Assembly: GCA_050123375.1 (NCBI GenBank)
Contig: JASFHF010000001.1
Coordinates: 68,094 to 132,093, forward strand
Length of the DNA stretch: 64,000 nt
Direction of reading: 5' to 3'
Source of the DNA: JASFHF01 sp050123375
GTDB lineage: Bacteria; Pseudomonadota; Gammaproteobacteria; UBA12402
Part shown: one piece after another, positions 19,592 through 27,848 of the stretch
Numbering within the stretch: the stretch's first letter is position 1
How the letters are laid out: the number at the start of each line of letters is the position of its first letter
Program-made: the position numbers and the translations under genes
Notes under the pieces: generated by a model
The model's database searches: none
Told to the model about the DNA's origin: nothing
What the model saw: the letters and a program-made list of their open reading frames with translations, nothing else

Positions 19592-19624
19592 AGTATAGAA
19601 CATTATTGTTAAGGAAATATTAAG
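19592..19624 (-). promoter_or_regulatory. PmrA-like double box and -10 element of the giant gene
   Basis: Read on the minus strand: CTTAATATT-TC-CTTAACAAT (19605-19624), two CTTAA half-sites 11 bp apart, then TATACT (19592-19597) starting 16 bp after the second half-site. Identical spacing is found before the genes at 40953 and 50016. The consensus matches the PmrA boxes described for Legionella and Coxiella effector genes. Confidence 0.7.
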
Positions 19625-19730
19625 AAATCATCAAAAATTTGGTTATTCGGAATAGAATTACTGAAAAACTATAAAAATCAACAAGTTACGACATAAATTA
19701 ATCACAAAAAAATCTCACAACTCCTTGATA

Positions 19731-20180
19731 TTACTTGCCTTTATCTTCCCAAAACTCGCCTTCAATAGTCTTTCCTTGATCACAAGGCTCATTTTTTGCG
19801 CAAGTTTTGCCTTTGGATTGCAGTTTCATGAAGAAATTAAACAACCAGAATTGTAGTTTAGGAATTAGAAACAAAATCCCGATAAAATCAGTGAAAAATC
19901 CCGGTAGAATCAGCAAGATACCGGCGAACATTAAAAATGTGCCGCCAAACATGTTAAAAGCCGGCATGCCGCCTTGCATCGTCTGCTGCATTTGTTTCAT
20001 CATCATAGCTTTTTGATAACGCAGCAAGGCAAATCCAAAAATCGCGGTTAACAAGGTTAAACCTAAGGTTGCTAATACGCCAATTAATTTACCAATTAAA
20101 ACAAATAACGCAATTTCAATTAAAATATATAACCAAAATAAAAGCTTTACGGAACCGCTAACACAAAAACATTGCCTCAT
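19731..20180 (-). CDS. fxsA: FxsA family membrane protein
   Basis: 149-residue inner-membrane protein of the FxsA family (known for relieving F-plasmid exclusion of phage T7 when overproduced; cellular role unclear). Membrane segments near residues 12-30 (LLFWLYILIEIALFVLIG), 32-52 (IGVLATLGLTLLTAIFGFALL) and 78-110 (NMFGGTFLMFAGILLILPGFFTDFIGILFLIP); the GxLLILPGFFTDxxGxLxLIP motif is the family signature. A GGGAGAAAGTC site supports the ATG at 20180. Lies between the giant gene and htpG, same strand as both. Confidence 0.88.
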   Translation of the reverse strand: MRQCFCVSGSVKLLFWLYILIEIALFVLIGKLIGVLATLGLTLLTAIFGFALLRYQKAMMMKQMQQTMQGGMPAFNMFGGTFLMFAGILLILPGFFTDFIGILFLIPKLQFWLFNFFMKLQSKGKTCAKNEPCDQGKTIEGEFWEDKGK

Positions 20181-20203
20181 GACTTTCTCCCATAGAAATT
20201 AGC

Positions 20204-20270
20204 GGGACGTGAGCTTTACATAATTACAAGGCCTTGCTTGTTGCTTTGTAATCATGTAAAGCTCCGTCCC
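20204..20270. repeat. Palindromic repeat P1 (htpG/fxsA spacer)
   Basis: 67-bp copy GGGACGTGAGCTTTACAT..ATGTAAAGCTCCGTCCC with loop CTTGTTGCTTTGTAA. The right flank TGAGAACTGTATAAAAACTGAGA resembles the flank of the copy at 56315. It lies downstream of htpG, between stop and the next start. Confidence 0.9.
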
Positions 20271-20326
20271 CCTGAGAACTGTATAAAAACTGAGATACAT
20301 GCAAAAACTCACGTTCTGCCAAATTT

Positions 20327-22270
20327 CTAAGCTAACTCGAGCAGCAATTTATTCAACCGCGATACAAACGTTGCCGGATCTTTTAATTGACCGCCTTCAG
20401 CCAATACTGATTGCTCAAATAAAATTTCAATCCATTCTTTGAAACGCTCGTCATCCGTCTCATTTTTTATACGCTTAACAATCGCATGCTCCGGATTAAT
20501 TTCAAAAATCGGTTTGCTTTCCGGAATATCCTGACCGATCGATTGTAAAATACGTTTCATATTCATATTCAAGTCGTATTCATCTGCGACAATACAAGCA
20601 GGTGATGTAGTTAAACGCGAAGTTATCCTGACTTCTTTAATTTTTTCACCTAATATTTTTTTAATTTGCTCCAACATGCCGGCATAATCATCTTTGACTT
20701 TTTCTTGTTCTTTTTTATGTTCCTCGTCTTCTAATTCACCAAGATCTAATGCACCTTTAGTTACCGCCTGCATATGCCTGCCGTCAAATTCAGTTAAATG
20801 CGTTACCAACCATTCGTCAATCTTATCGCTAAGCAATAACACCTCGATACCTTGCTTACGGAAAATTTCTAAATGCGGGCTATTTTTTGCCGCCATAAAA
20901 CTATCCGCAGTAACATAATAAATTTTATCCTGTTCTTTCTTCATCCGGCCAACATAATCTTCTAATGAAACATCTTGCGTATCGTGATCCGCATGCGTCG
21001 AAGCAAATCGTAATAATTTAGCAATTTGCTCCCTATTAGCATAATCTTCAGCTGGTCCTTCTTTTAAAACTTTACCAAACTGCTGCCAAAACTTGGCATA
21101 TTTATCTTTATCTTTTTTAGATAAATCATCCAAAATATTTAAAATACGTTTGATTAAAGCTCCGCGAATTTTTGGAATTAAAGGATTATCCTGCAAAATC
21201 TCACGCGAAATATTTAACGGTAAATCATTTGAATCGATAACACCTCGCACAAAACGCAAATATTGCGGTAAAAATTGTTTTGCGTCATCCATGATAAACA
21301 CACGTTTGATATATAATTTCAAACCATACCGATGTTCATAATTCCACAAATCAAACGGCGCATGCGCAGGAATATACAATAACGAAGTATATTCTAATTT
21401 CCCTTCAACTTTATTATGACTCCACAACATTGGATCTTCAAAATCATGCGAAACATGCTTATAAAATTCACGGTATTCTTCTTTGGTGATCTCACTTTTA
21501 GATCTAATCCATAAAGCAGTAGCATGATTAACTTTTTCCCATTCAATTTCTGCTTTCTTGGGTTCAGCTTTTTTTTCTTCATCATCTTTGGTTTCCGGCT
21601 CTGACTCTGGCGGCTTTTTCATTAGAATCGGCACATTAATATGATTGGAATATTTGGTAATAATCTCCCGCAATCTGCTGCTATCTAAAAAAGTTGTTTC
21701 CAAATCTTTTAAATGTAAAACAACCTTGGTACCACGCTGTGCACACTCGATATTTTCAATGGTATAATCACCTTGACCTGCTGACTCCCAACGCACCCCA
21801 TGTTCTTTAGTCAGACCCGCACACCTGGTAATTACCGTAACTTTATCAGCCACAATAAAACTGGAATAAAAACCCACACCAAATTGGCCAATCAATTTAG
21901 CATCTTTAGCCTGATCGCCAGTCAAAGCTGCAAAAAACTCACGCGTACCGGATTTTGCAATCGTACCAAGATTTTCAATAACTTCCTCACGACTCATACC
22001 AATACCATTATCACGCACCGTGATCGTCTTTTTCTTTTCATCAAAATCAACATAAACTTCAAAATTGGCATCTCCTTCGCATAACCCCTGATCTTCCAAC
22101 GACTCAAACCGCAGCTTATCAATCGCATCAGACGCATTAGAAACCAACTCACGCAAAAAAATCTCTTTATTTGAATACAACGCATTTATCATCAAATGTA
22201 ATAATTGTTTAACTTCCGTCTCAAAACCCAAAGTTTCTTTTTGCGGCTGAATTTTGCTGGAATCTGTCAT
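20327..22270 (-). CDS. htpG: Chaperone protein HtpG (Hsp90)
   Basis: 647-residue ATP-dependent chaperone. N-terminal GHKL ATPase domain: LLHLMINALYSNKEIFLRELVSNASDAIDKLRF (about 24-57), DNGIGM, IGQFGVGFYSSFIVADKV; middle domain with EYxxFYKHVSHDFEDPMLWSHNKVEG; C-terminal dimerisation domain. I chose the ATG at 22270 (MTDSSKIQPQKETLGFETEV) because GAGGTGA lies 5 bp upstream; the longer frame would start at a GTG inside that site. Length is normal for the bacterial protein. Confidence 0.97.
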   Translation of the reverse strand: MTDSSKIQPQKETLGFETEVKQLLHLMINALYSNKEIFLRELVSNASDAIDKLRFESLEDQGLCEGDANFEVYVDFDEKKKTITVRDNGIGMSREEVIENLGTIAKSGTREFFAALTGDQAKDAKLIGQFGVGFYSSFIVADKVTVITRCAGLTKEHGVRWESAGQGDYTIENIECAQRGTKVVLHLKDLETTFLDSSRLREIITKYSNHINVPILMKKPPESEPETKDDEEKKAEPKKAEIEWEKVNHATALWIRSKSEITKEEYREFYKHVSHDFEDPMLWSHNKVEGKLEYTSLLYIPAHAPFDLWNYEHRYGLKLYIKRVFIMDDAKQFLPQYLRFVRGVIDSNDLPLNISREILQDNPLIPKIRGALIKRILNILDDLSKKDKDKYAKFWQQFGKVLKEGPAEDYANREQIAKLLRFASTHADHDTQDVSLEDYVGRMKKEQDKIYYVTADSFMAAKNSPHLEIFRKQGIEVLLLSDKIDEWLVTHLTEFDGRHMQAVTKGALDLGELEDEEHKKEQEKVKDDYAGMLEQIKKILGEKIKEVRITSRLTTSPACIVADEYDLNMNMKRILQSIGQDIPESKPIFEINPEHAIVKRIKNETDDERFKEWIEILFEQSVLAEGGQLKDPATFVSRLNKLLLELA

Positions 22271-22306
22271 ATTGGTCACCTCTTTAATTATGTTATTGAT
22301 TATGTA

Positions 22307-22335
22307 AATATAAAGACAAATTATGAAAATTCAAG
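22307..22335 (-). promoter_or_regulatory. Probable htpG promoter
   Basis: Minus strand: CTTGAA (22330-22335), a 17-bp spacer and TATATT (22307-22312), about 37 bp before the htpG start. The -35 CTTGAA also matches the heat-shock sigma-32 -35 box, but no CCCCAT-type -10 follows, so a housekeeping promoter with possible dual use is as much as can be said. Confidence 0.4.
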
Positions 22336-22355
22336 TGAATCCGTAATTATTCAGC

Positions 22356-22593
22356 CGATTTTTGAACGAAAGGATTTTGGGAGTAATTTTATGCGACTTA
22401 AAGCTTGCCGAGCACCGCAGCGAGGTAGGGAGAAATTTGCTGGATGCAAATTTCAGCGCGGCTGAGGCATGGATGCCGAATCCGCGCGACCCGTAGGCGA
22501 GCGAGGAGCGAAGGAAACCCAGCTATTTCATAGAAATAGCTGGGCAAGCGTCCAGGAGCGTAAAATTACTTCCAAAAGCCTATTCAAAAATCG
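22356..22593. repeat. Long terminal-inverted-repeat, multi-hairpin element P4
   Basis: 238-bp element filling most of the 348 bp between htpG and mrdA. Imperfect outer arms: CGATTTTTGAACGAAAGG..TTTTGGGAGTAATTTTATG on the left, and CGTAAAATTACTTCCAAAAG..TTCAAAAATCG on the right. The GC-rich interior carries further hairpins: GAAATTTGC/GCAAATTTC, GGCATGGATGCC, and CCCAGCTATTTC/GAAATAGCTGGG. No convincing reading frame. It ends 25 bp before the mrdA ATG. Confidence 0.8.
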
Positions 22594-22618
22594 ACTTATA
22601 AGTTAAACTCCGCTTACA

Positions 22619-24466
22619 ATGAAACACTTCTTCATCAAAAACAGCACCAAAGAAATGCTGCTGCTAAAACGGCGAATTATAGTAATCAGCATTGCAATAA
22701 CTATTCTAACCCTAATACTAGCGGGACGTCTATTTGCCTTACAAATTATTCAACACAAATACTATACTACGTTATCCAAATTAAATTCTATTGATCTCAA
22801 TCCAATTGAACCACGCCGCGGCATTATTTACGACCGCAACGGCATTATCCTGGCAAAAAATATTCCAACTTTTAGTTTAATGGTTACACCCAGTAAAACA
22901 CAAAACTTAAATCAAACCATCACTGAGCTAAATAAAATTATTCCTTTAAGTAAAAATGATTTAGAACAATTTCACAAACAATTCAAACAACATCGGCGTT
23001 TTGAACAAATTTTACTTAAACTAAAATTAACCGAAGAAGAAGCAGCAAAATTTGCAGTAAATAGTTTTCGCTTTCCTGGTTTTTCCGTACAAACAAAACT
23101 AATCCGCCAATATCCGCTAGGAGAAACTTTTGCTCACGTAATCGGTTACGTAGGCCGTATTAATACTCGTGATCTTAATACCATTGATACTGCTAATTAT
23201 GCTGCAACTAATTTCATCGGCAAAGTTGGGATCGAAAAATATTATGAACCACAGTTACACGGTTTAGTTGGCTACCAAAAAATTGAAACCGATGCCAATG
23301 GCAAAACCATACGAACAATCAACACCACACCTCCAACACCCGGAAATAACCTTTATTTAACTATTGACAGCAGATTGCAGCAAGTTGCAGCAAAAGCGCT
23401 CACTAAACATAATGGCGCAGTTGTAGCAATCCAACCCAGCACTGGCGAAATTTTAGCAATAGCAAGTAATCCAAGCTATGATCCAAATACATTCATCAAC
23501 GGCATTTCTTATCATGATTTTCAACAACTGCAGCATGATAAAAACCATCCGCTGTACAATCGGCCGCTGCGCGGATTATATCCTCCCGGCTCCACTATCA
23601 AGCCATTCATCGCCATCGAAGGCTTGAAAACTAACACTATCACTGCTGCACAAAAAATATTTGATCCAGGGTGGTACCAAATTCCTAACACTACACACAT
23701 TTTCCATGACTGGAGACGAACCGGCCATGGCTGGGTAAATTTATCTAAAGCAATCATTGAATCTTGCGACACTTATTTCTGGAAATTGGCCAATGCGTTA
23801 GGTATTCGTCAAATTGACGAAATTTTAAATCAATTTAATTTCGGCACACAAACCGGTATTGATATGCAGGAAGAATTACCCGGAAACGTTCCCAGCCCCG
23901 AATGGAAATTAAAATACAACGGACAAGCCTGGTTTAAAGGAGATACTGCTAACGCCGGCATTGGACAAGGATATATCGAAGTAACTCCATTACAATTAGC
24001 AACCGCTACTGCTATTTTGGCCAATCGCGGCATGCACTTAAAACCTCATTTATTATATGCAACCCAATCACCCGACGGCACAATCACAAAAACCCAACCA
24101 ACCGAAGAACCGCCAGTTATTTTAAATAATCCAAAAAACTGGGAAACTGTAATTAATGCAATGAGCAAAGTAATAACCGGCGCAACTGGGTATCGTTTTG
24201 GCCATAAACCACCATATACAGTTGCAGCTAAAACTGGAACCGCGCAACTAGTTAGTTTACAATATGCTGAGTTTAACAATATTAGCGAAATACCAAAAAA
24301 TTTACGCGATAATTCCGTGTTTATTACTTTCGCACCAACAAATCACCCTAAAATTGCATTAGCAATTGTTAGTGAAAACAGCACTGATGCTCCTCGTATA
24401 GCACGTGAAATTTTAGATTATTATTTATTAGCCTTACATGGAAAACCAAATGCAGTTATTAAATAA
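22619..24466 (+). CDS. mrdA: Penicillin-binding protein 2 (peptidoglycan transpeptidase)
   Basis: 615-residue inner-membrane DD-transpeptidase of the elongasome. One N-terminal membrane anchor (IIVISIAITILTLILAGRLFALQII, about 21-45), pedestal with PRRGIIYDRNG (about 65-75), and transpeptidase domain with the nucleophile motif STIK (Ser325), SCD (Ser382; the SxD form of PBP2) and KTGTA (Lys538). Length close to E. coli PBP2 (633). It overlaps mrdB by 29 bp, so the two are translated together. No clear Shine-Dalgarno precedes the ATG. The usual upstream neighbours rsfS and rlmH are absent, replaced by P4. Confidence 0.96.
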   Translation: MKHFFIKNSTKEMLLLKRRIIVISIAITILTLILAGRLFALQIIQHKYYTTLSKLNSIDLNPIEPRRGIIYDRNGIILAKNIPTFSLMVTPSKTQNLNQTITELNKIIPLSKNDLEQFHKQFKQHRRFEQILLKLKLTEEEAAKFAVNSFRFPGFSVQTKLIRQYPLGETFAHVIGYVGRINTRDLNTIDTANYAATNFIGKVGIEKYYEPQLHGLVGYQKIETDANGKTIRTINTTPPTPGNNLYLTIDSRLQQVAAKALTKHNGAVVAIQPSTGEILAIASNPSYDPNTFINGISYHDFQQLQHDKNHPLYNRPLRGLYPPGSTIKPFIAIEGLKTNTITAAQKIFDPGWYQIPNTTHIFHDWRRTGHGWVNLSKAIIESCDTYFWKLANALGIRQIDEILNQFNFGTQTGIDMQEELPGNVPSPEWKLKYNGQAWFKGDTANAGIGQGYIEVTPLQLATATAILANRGMHLKPHLLYATQSPDGTITKTQPTEEPPVILNNPKNWETVINAMSKVITGATGYRFGHKPPYTVAAKTGTAQLVSLQYAEFNNISEIPKNLRDNSVFITFAPTNHPKIALAIVSENSTDAPRIAREILDYYLLALHGKPNAVIK

Positions 24467-25562
24467 TTACAAACAACGACGTTCAATCTGGCAAACTCTG
24501 CATCTTGATTTGCCGCTATTACTTCTGCTTTTAACTATTACTATAATTGGATTTTTTATTTTATATAGCGCCAGCAATCAACAGTTCGGCATGATAGTTC
24601 AAGAAATTATTCACATTGGACTTGCCCTGATATTGATGACTCTTATCGCACAATTACCTCCATATATCTATGAACGCTGGACTCCGTGGATTTACAGTAT
24701 TGGTATTTTTTTGCTGTTTGCTGTTTTGATCATTGGACACATTGGCAAAGGCGCGCAACGCTGGCTTAATCTTGGTTTACTACACCTACAACCTTCTGAG
24801 ATAATGCAGCTTGCTATTCCAATGATGCTGGCATGGTACTACAAAAACCGTCATTTACCGCCAAAAATAAAAGATATTGCGGTTTCCGCCGCAATCATTC
24901 TGGTACCTGTAATTCTAACTGCTAAAGAACCTGATCTAAGCACTGCAATTACCTTAACCATCAGCGGAGCCTGCGTATTGCTATTTGCCGGAATTAGCTG
25001 GGGTTTAATCACTGGACTATTCAGCCTTGCCATAATATCCATTCCTCTTCTATGGCATTTTATGCATAATTATCAACGACAACGCATTTTAGTTTTTCTT
25101 AACCCAGAACGTGACCCGCTTGGCAGCGGTTATCATATAATCCAATCTAAAATTGCTATAGGTTCCGGCGGTTTTTTTGGCAAAGGATGGTTAATGGGCA
25201 CACAATCACATCTTCATTTTTTGCCAGAACACGCAACTGACTTTATTTTTGCAGTTGGAGCAGAAGAATTTGGGCTGTTTGGCAGTTTAATACTACTAAC
25301 AATTTATGTGTTAATTACCGCACGTTGTATATACATCGCAAACCACGCTCAAGACACCTATACACGGCTATTAGCCGCCAGTTTAAGCCTAATGTTCTTT
25401 TTATCAATCTTCATCAATATTGGGATGGTTACCGGAATTCTGCCAGCAGCAGGATTGCCTTTACCTTTAATTAGCTATGGCGGATCATCGATGATAGCAT
25501 TTATGGCTGGTTTTGGTATACTAATGTCTATACATGGACATAAAAAACTACTAAGGAAATAA
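24438..25562 (+). CDS. mrdB: Peptidoglycan glycosyltransferase RodA
   Basis: 374-residue SEDS-family polytopic membrane protein that polymerises glycan strands together with PBP2. Family blocks: ILYSASNQQFGMIVQEIIHIGLALILM near the N-terminus, GKGAQRWLNLGLLHLQPSEIMQLAIPMMLAWY, PDLSTAI, FLNPERDPLGSGYHIIQSKIAIGSGGFFGKG, FLPEHATDFIFAVGAEEFG, and the C-terminal PLPLISYGGSSMIAFMAGFGILMSI. About ten membrane segments. The ATG at 24438 overlaps the end of mrdA; an in-frame ATG at 24450 is an alternative start. Confidence 0.96.
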   Translation: MENQMQLLNNYKQRRSIWQTLHLDLPLLLLLLTITIIGFFILYSASNQQFGMIVQEIIHIGLALILMTLIAQLPPYIYERWTPWIYSIGIFLLFAVLIIGHIGKGAQRWLNLGLLHLQPSEIMQLAIPMMLAWYYKNRHLPPKIKDIAVSAAIILVPVILTAKEPDLSTAITLTISGACVLLFAGISWGLITGLFSLAIISIPLLWHFMHNYQRQRILVFLNPERDPLGSGYHIIQSKIAIGSGGFFGKGWLMGTQSHLHFLPEHATDFIFAVGAEEFGLFGSLILLTIYVLITARCIYIANHAQDTYTRLLAASLSLMFFLSIFINIGMVTGILPAAGLPLPLISYGGSSMIAFMAGFGILMSIHGHKKLLRK

Positions 25563-25565
25563 ATT

Positions 25566-26687
25566 GTGCGGACAACCATCAAGATATTGGTAAAATTTAA
25601 TTTAGCAATACTTGCTTGTTGTGTCATTGCGGTATCCGGCTGCGCCCAATCACAAAAAAAACCACCAAAAACGAAAAAATCAATCGCAATCAAGACTCAA
25701 CCACTATATCAACAAAAAGAAGTAAAAAAATTTATTGATGAGATGGTAAAACAACACGATTTTAAACGCGCACAACTTATAAAATTATTCAAACAAGTGC
25801 AAATTAAACAACAAATTCTAAACAAAATTAAACATCCTTATGAAGAAGTTCCATGGAACGAATACCAACAACATTTTATCACACAACAACGTATTGATGG
25901 CGGAGTTAAGTTTTGGCATAAATATGCCGCGACTTTAAAACGCGCATATCTTGAATTCGGAATACCACCAAGCATCATCGTAGCGATTATTGGAGTAGAA
26001 AGTAAATATGGCAAAAAAACCGGAGAATTCAAAGTAATTAACGCGTTATCAACTATTGGTTTTAAATATCCGGAACGCGCTGAATATTTCAAAAAAGAAT
26101 TAGCTCAATTTTTATTATTCTGCCGCGAAAATAAAATCAATCCATTAAAAGTTTATGGATCATACGCAGGCGCCATTGGACAACCACAATTTATGCCAAG
26201 CAATGTCCGCGCTTACGCAGTTGATTTTGATAAATCTGGAAAAATCGATTTAATTAATGACGCAAAAGATTCTATTGGCAGCATCGCTAATTTTTTCCAA
26301 GCACATGGCTGGCAAGAAGACAGCAGTATTGCGTTAAAAGCAAAATTCACCAATCACTTATCTGCAAAAAATTTAACTAAATTCTTAACGCAGCGAGAAC
26401 CAAAATTTACTTTAGCACAATTGGCCAAATATAATATTGAACCTGTCGTTACTATCCCATCAAATACATTAGCCAACGTAATTAAACTGCAAGGAAAAAA
26501 TAATCCACTATATTGGCTGGGATTTCATAATATGTATGTTATCATGACTTATAATACGAACATTCAATATGCAATGGCAGTCTATCAATTAAGCCAGGAA
26601 ATTAAAAAAGCATATTTGCAATCATTAAAGACAAGAATTGGGAACGGAGCTTTACATAATCACAAAGCAACAAACAAAGCATTGTAA
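25566..26687 (+). CDS. mltB: Membrane-bound lytic murein transglycosylase B
   Basis: 373-residue lipoprotein that cleaves peptidoglycan glycan strands. GTG start, signal peptide with lipobox AVSGC (Cys21), and the MltB-type catalytic block IVAIIGVESKYGKKTGEFKVINALSTI (catalytic Glu about residue 144). Substrate-groove motifs GAIGQPQFMPSNVRAYAVDFDKSGKIDL follow near residue 205. The family C-terminus is reached at YAMAVYQLSQEIKKAYL; the last ~15 residues (RIGNGALHNHKATNKAL) and the stop codon are encoded by a P1 palindrome, so the native end has been replaced. Third gene of the mrdA-mrdB-mltB-rlpA cluster. Confidence 0.94.
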   Translation: MRTTIKILVKFNLAILACCVIAVSGCAQSQKKPPKTKKSIAIKTQPLYQQKEVKKFIDEMVKQHDFKRAQLIKLFKQVQIKQQILNKIKHPYEEVPWNEYQQHFITQQRIDGGVKFWHKYAATLKRAYLEFGIPPSIIVAIIGVESKYGKKTGEFKVINALSTIGFKYPERAEYFKKELAQFLLFCRENKINPLKVYGSYAGAIGQPQFMPSNVRAYAVDFDKSGKIDLINDAKDSIGSIANFFQAHGWQEDSSIALKAKFTNHLSAKNLTKFLTQREPKFTLAQLAKYNIEPVVTIPSNTLANVIKLQGKNNPLYWLGFHNMYVIMTYNTNIQYAMAVYQLSQEIKKAYLQSLKTRIGNGALHNHKATNKAL

Positions 26688-26707
26688 TTATGTAAAGCTC
26701 ACGTCCC
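26640..26707. repeat. Palindromic repeat P1 overlapping the 3' end of mltB
   Basis: 68-bp copy GGGAACGGAGCTTTACAT..ATGTAAAGCTCACGTCCC. The first two-thirds is translated as the C-terminus of MltB, and the TAA stop is in the second arm (GCATTGTAA). The rest fills the gap to rlpA, and the flank CGCAATGCTA matches the ATTGCGGGAC flank of array copies in inverse orientation. Confidence 0.9.
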
Positions 26708-26730
26708 GCAATGCTATTAGGAAATAAAAA

Positions 26731-27486
26731 ATGAACCCGCAAAAAATTATTATAATCCTAGTGAGTTTATTATTAACAGCTTGTACTACAACATCACAAC
26801 AAGATAAACCCCCAAAAAAACAAATTGACGTATCTAAAATTGCCAATGCAAAACCAAAAAAAGAAAACAGAAGCAAATACGGTAATCCTTATACTTACAC
26901 AGTTTACGGCAAACATTATTATGTTTTACCAAGCAGCAAAAATTATCATGCCACCGGAATTGCATCATGGTATGGTATGAAATTTCACGACCACCTTACC
27001 GCAAATCGTGAAACTTATGACGTCTATAAAATGACAGCCGCGCACAAAACTTTACCTATTCCCTCTTATGTAAAAGTAACCAACCTGGAAAACGGCAAAC
27101 AAGTGATTGTACGCATTAACGATCGCGGCCCATTTAAAGATAATCGTATTATTGATTTATCATATGCCGCAGCAAAAAAACTAGATATTGTTAAACATGG
27201 AACTGGATTAGTTAGAATTGATTCTATTGATATAAACAAAACTACTGTCACTCACTCGCCGCAAATATATTTACAAGTCGGCGCTTACAGCAAACTGAAT
27301 CATGCCAGATATATGCAGCAAGAAATCAGCAGCAAAATAGCTGCACCATGTGAAATTATGTTTAATGGTGCTGATCGTTTATATCACGTAAAAATTGGCC
27401 CAATTAATAATAGATCCTGGGCTAATGATGTTACAACCAAATTAGCAGCACTTAACATCACCAAAACCGTCACAATGATTAAATAA
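26731..27486 (+). CDS. rlpA: Endolytic septal-ring transglycosylase / lipoprotein RlpA
   Basis: 251-residue outer-membrane lipoprotein of the RlpA family. Signal peptide with lipobox LLTAC (Cys14), a double-psi beta-barrel domain with GIASWYGMKFHDHLTANRETYDVYKMTAAHKTLP (about 73-107) and VRINDRGPF..RIIDLSYAAAKKL, and a C-terminal SPOR domain (IYLQVGAYSKLNHARYMQQEI, from about 181), which binds denuded septal glycans. The Asp of NDRGPF is the proposed catalytic residue. Last gene of the cluster; dacA, its common downstream partner, is absent. Confidence 0.94.
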   Translation: MNPQKIIIILVSLLLTACTTTSQQDKPPKKQIDVSKIANAKPKKENRSKYGNPYTYTVYGKHYYVLPSSKNYHATGIASWYGMKFHDHLTANRETYDVYKMTAAHKTLPIPSYVKVTNLENGKQVIVRINDRGPFKDNRIIDLSYAAAKKLDIVKHGTGLVRIDSIDINKTTVTHSPQIYLQVGAYSKLNHARYMQQEISSKIAAPCEIMFNGADRLYHVKIGPINNRSWANDVTTKLAALNITKTVTMIK

Positions 27487-27715
27487 AAATCTCTTCATTT
27501 TTATTTTTAAAAAAGATGAATTTATTGTACTTCTTATTTGCTTAAACAAATTTTGCCTAAAATCTATACAATTTTGATAAGACCCAAATTAAAACTAAAA
27601 TACAATAAAACCAAACAGTTATATCTTGAAATCCAACCACGTTATCACACGACGAACCCTGACAATTTGAATCTTAACCCAAATTCGTATAAGATGTGCG
27701 TTTTCATAATAAGGA
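27487..27715. other. Non-coding spacer after rlpA
   Basis: About 230 AT-rich bases without a convincing gene. A weak hairpin (TTCATTTTT/AAAAAGATGAA, 27494-27527) just after rlpA could act as a terminator. A 63-codon open frame (27538-27729) has no ribosome site and a composition (Asn, Thr, Tyr, Leu) expected of random AT-rich DNA. Confidence 0.5.
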
Positions 27716-27838
27716 CAGGACTTACGTGAAAAGATGAGATGCGAGAAAAAAGCGAGCGAAAGACGCGAGTTTATAAATAATAAATGAGCGGCTTGAATGA
27801 GCTTTTAACAAAGCAGATCGCTTTTCACGTAAGTCCTG
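27716..27838. repeat. Terminal-inverted-repeat element P3, upstream of the MFS gene
   Basis: 123-bp element bounded by CAGGACTTACGTGAAAAG and its inverse CTTTTCACGTAAGTCCTG. The interior reads as the reverse complement of the element at 11309-11424 (GCGAGCGAAAGACG.GAGTTTATAAA..GCGGCTTGA.TGAG). It ends 10 bp before the start codon of the transporter, so it lies in that gene's leader. Confidence 0.85.
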
Positions 27839-27848
27839 AAGGGTAAAA

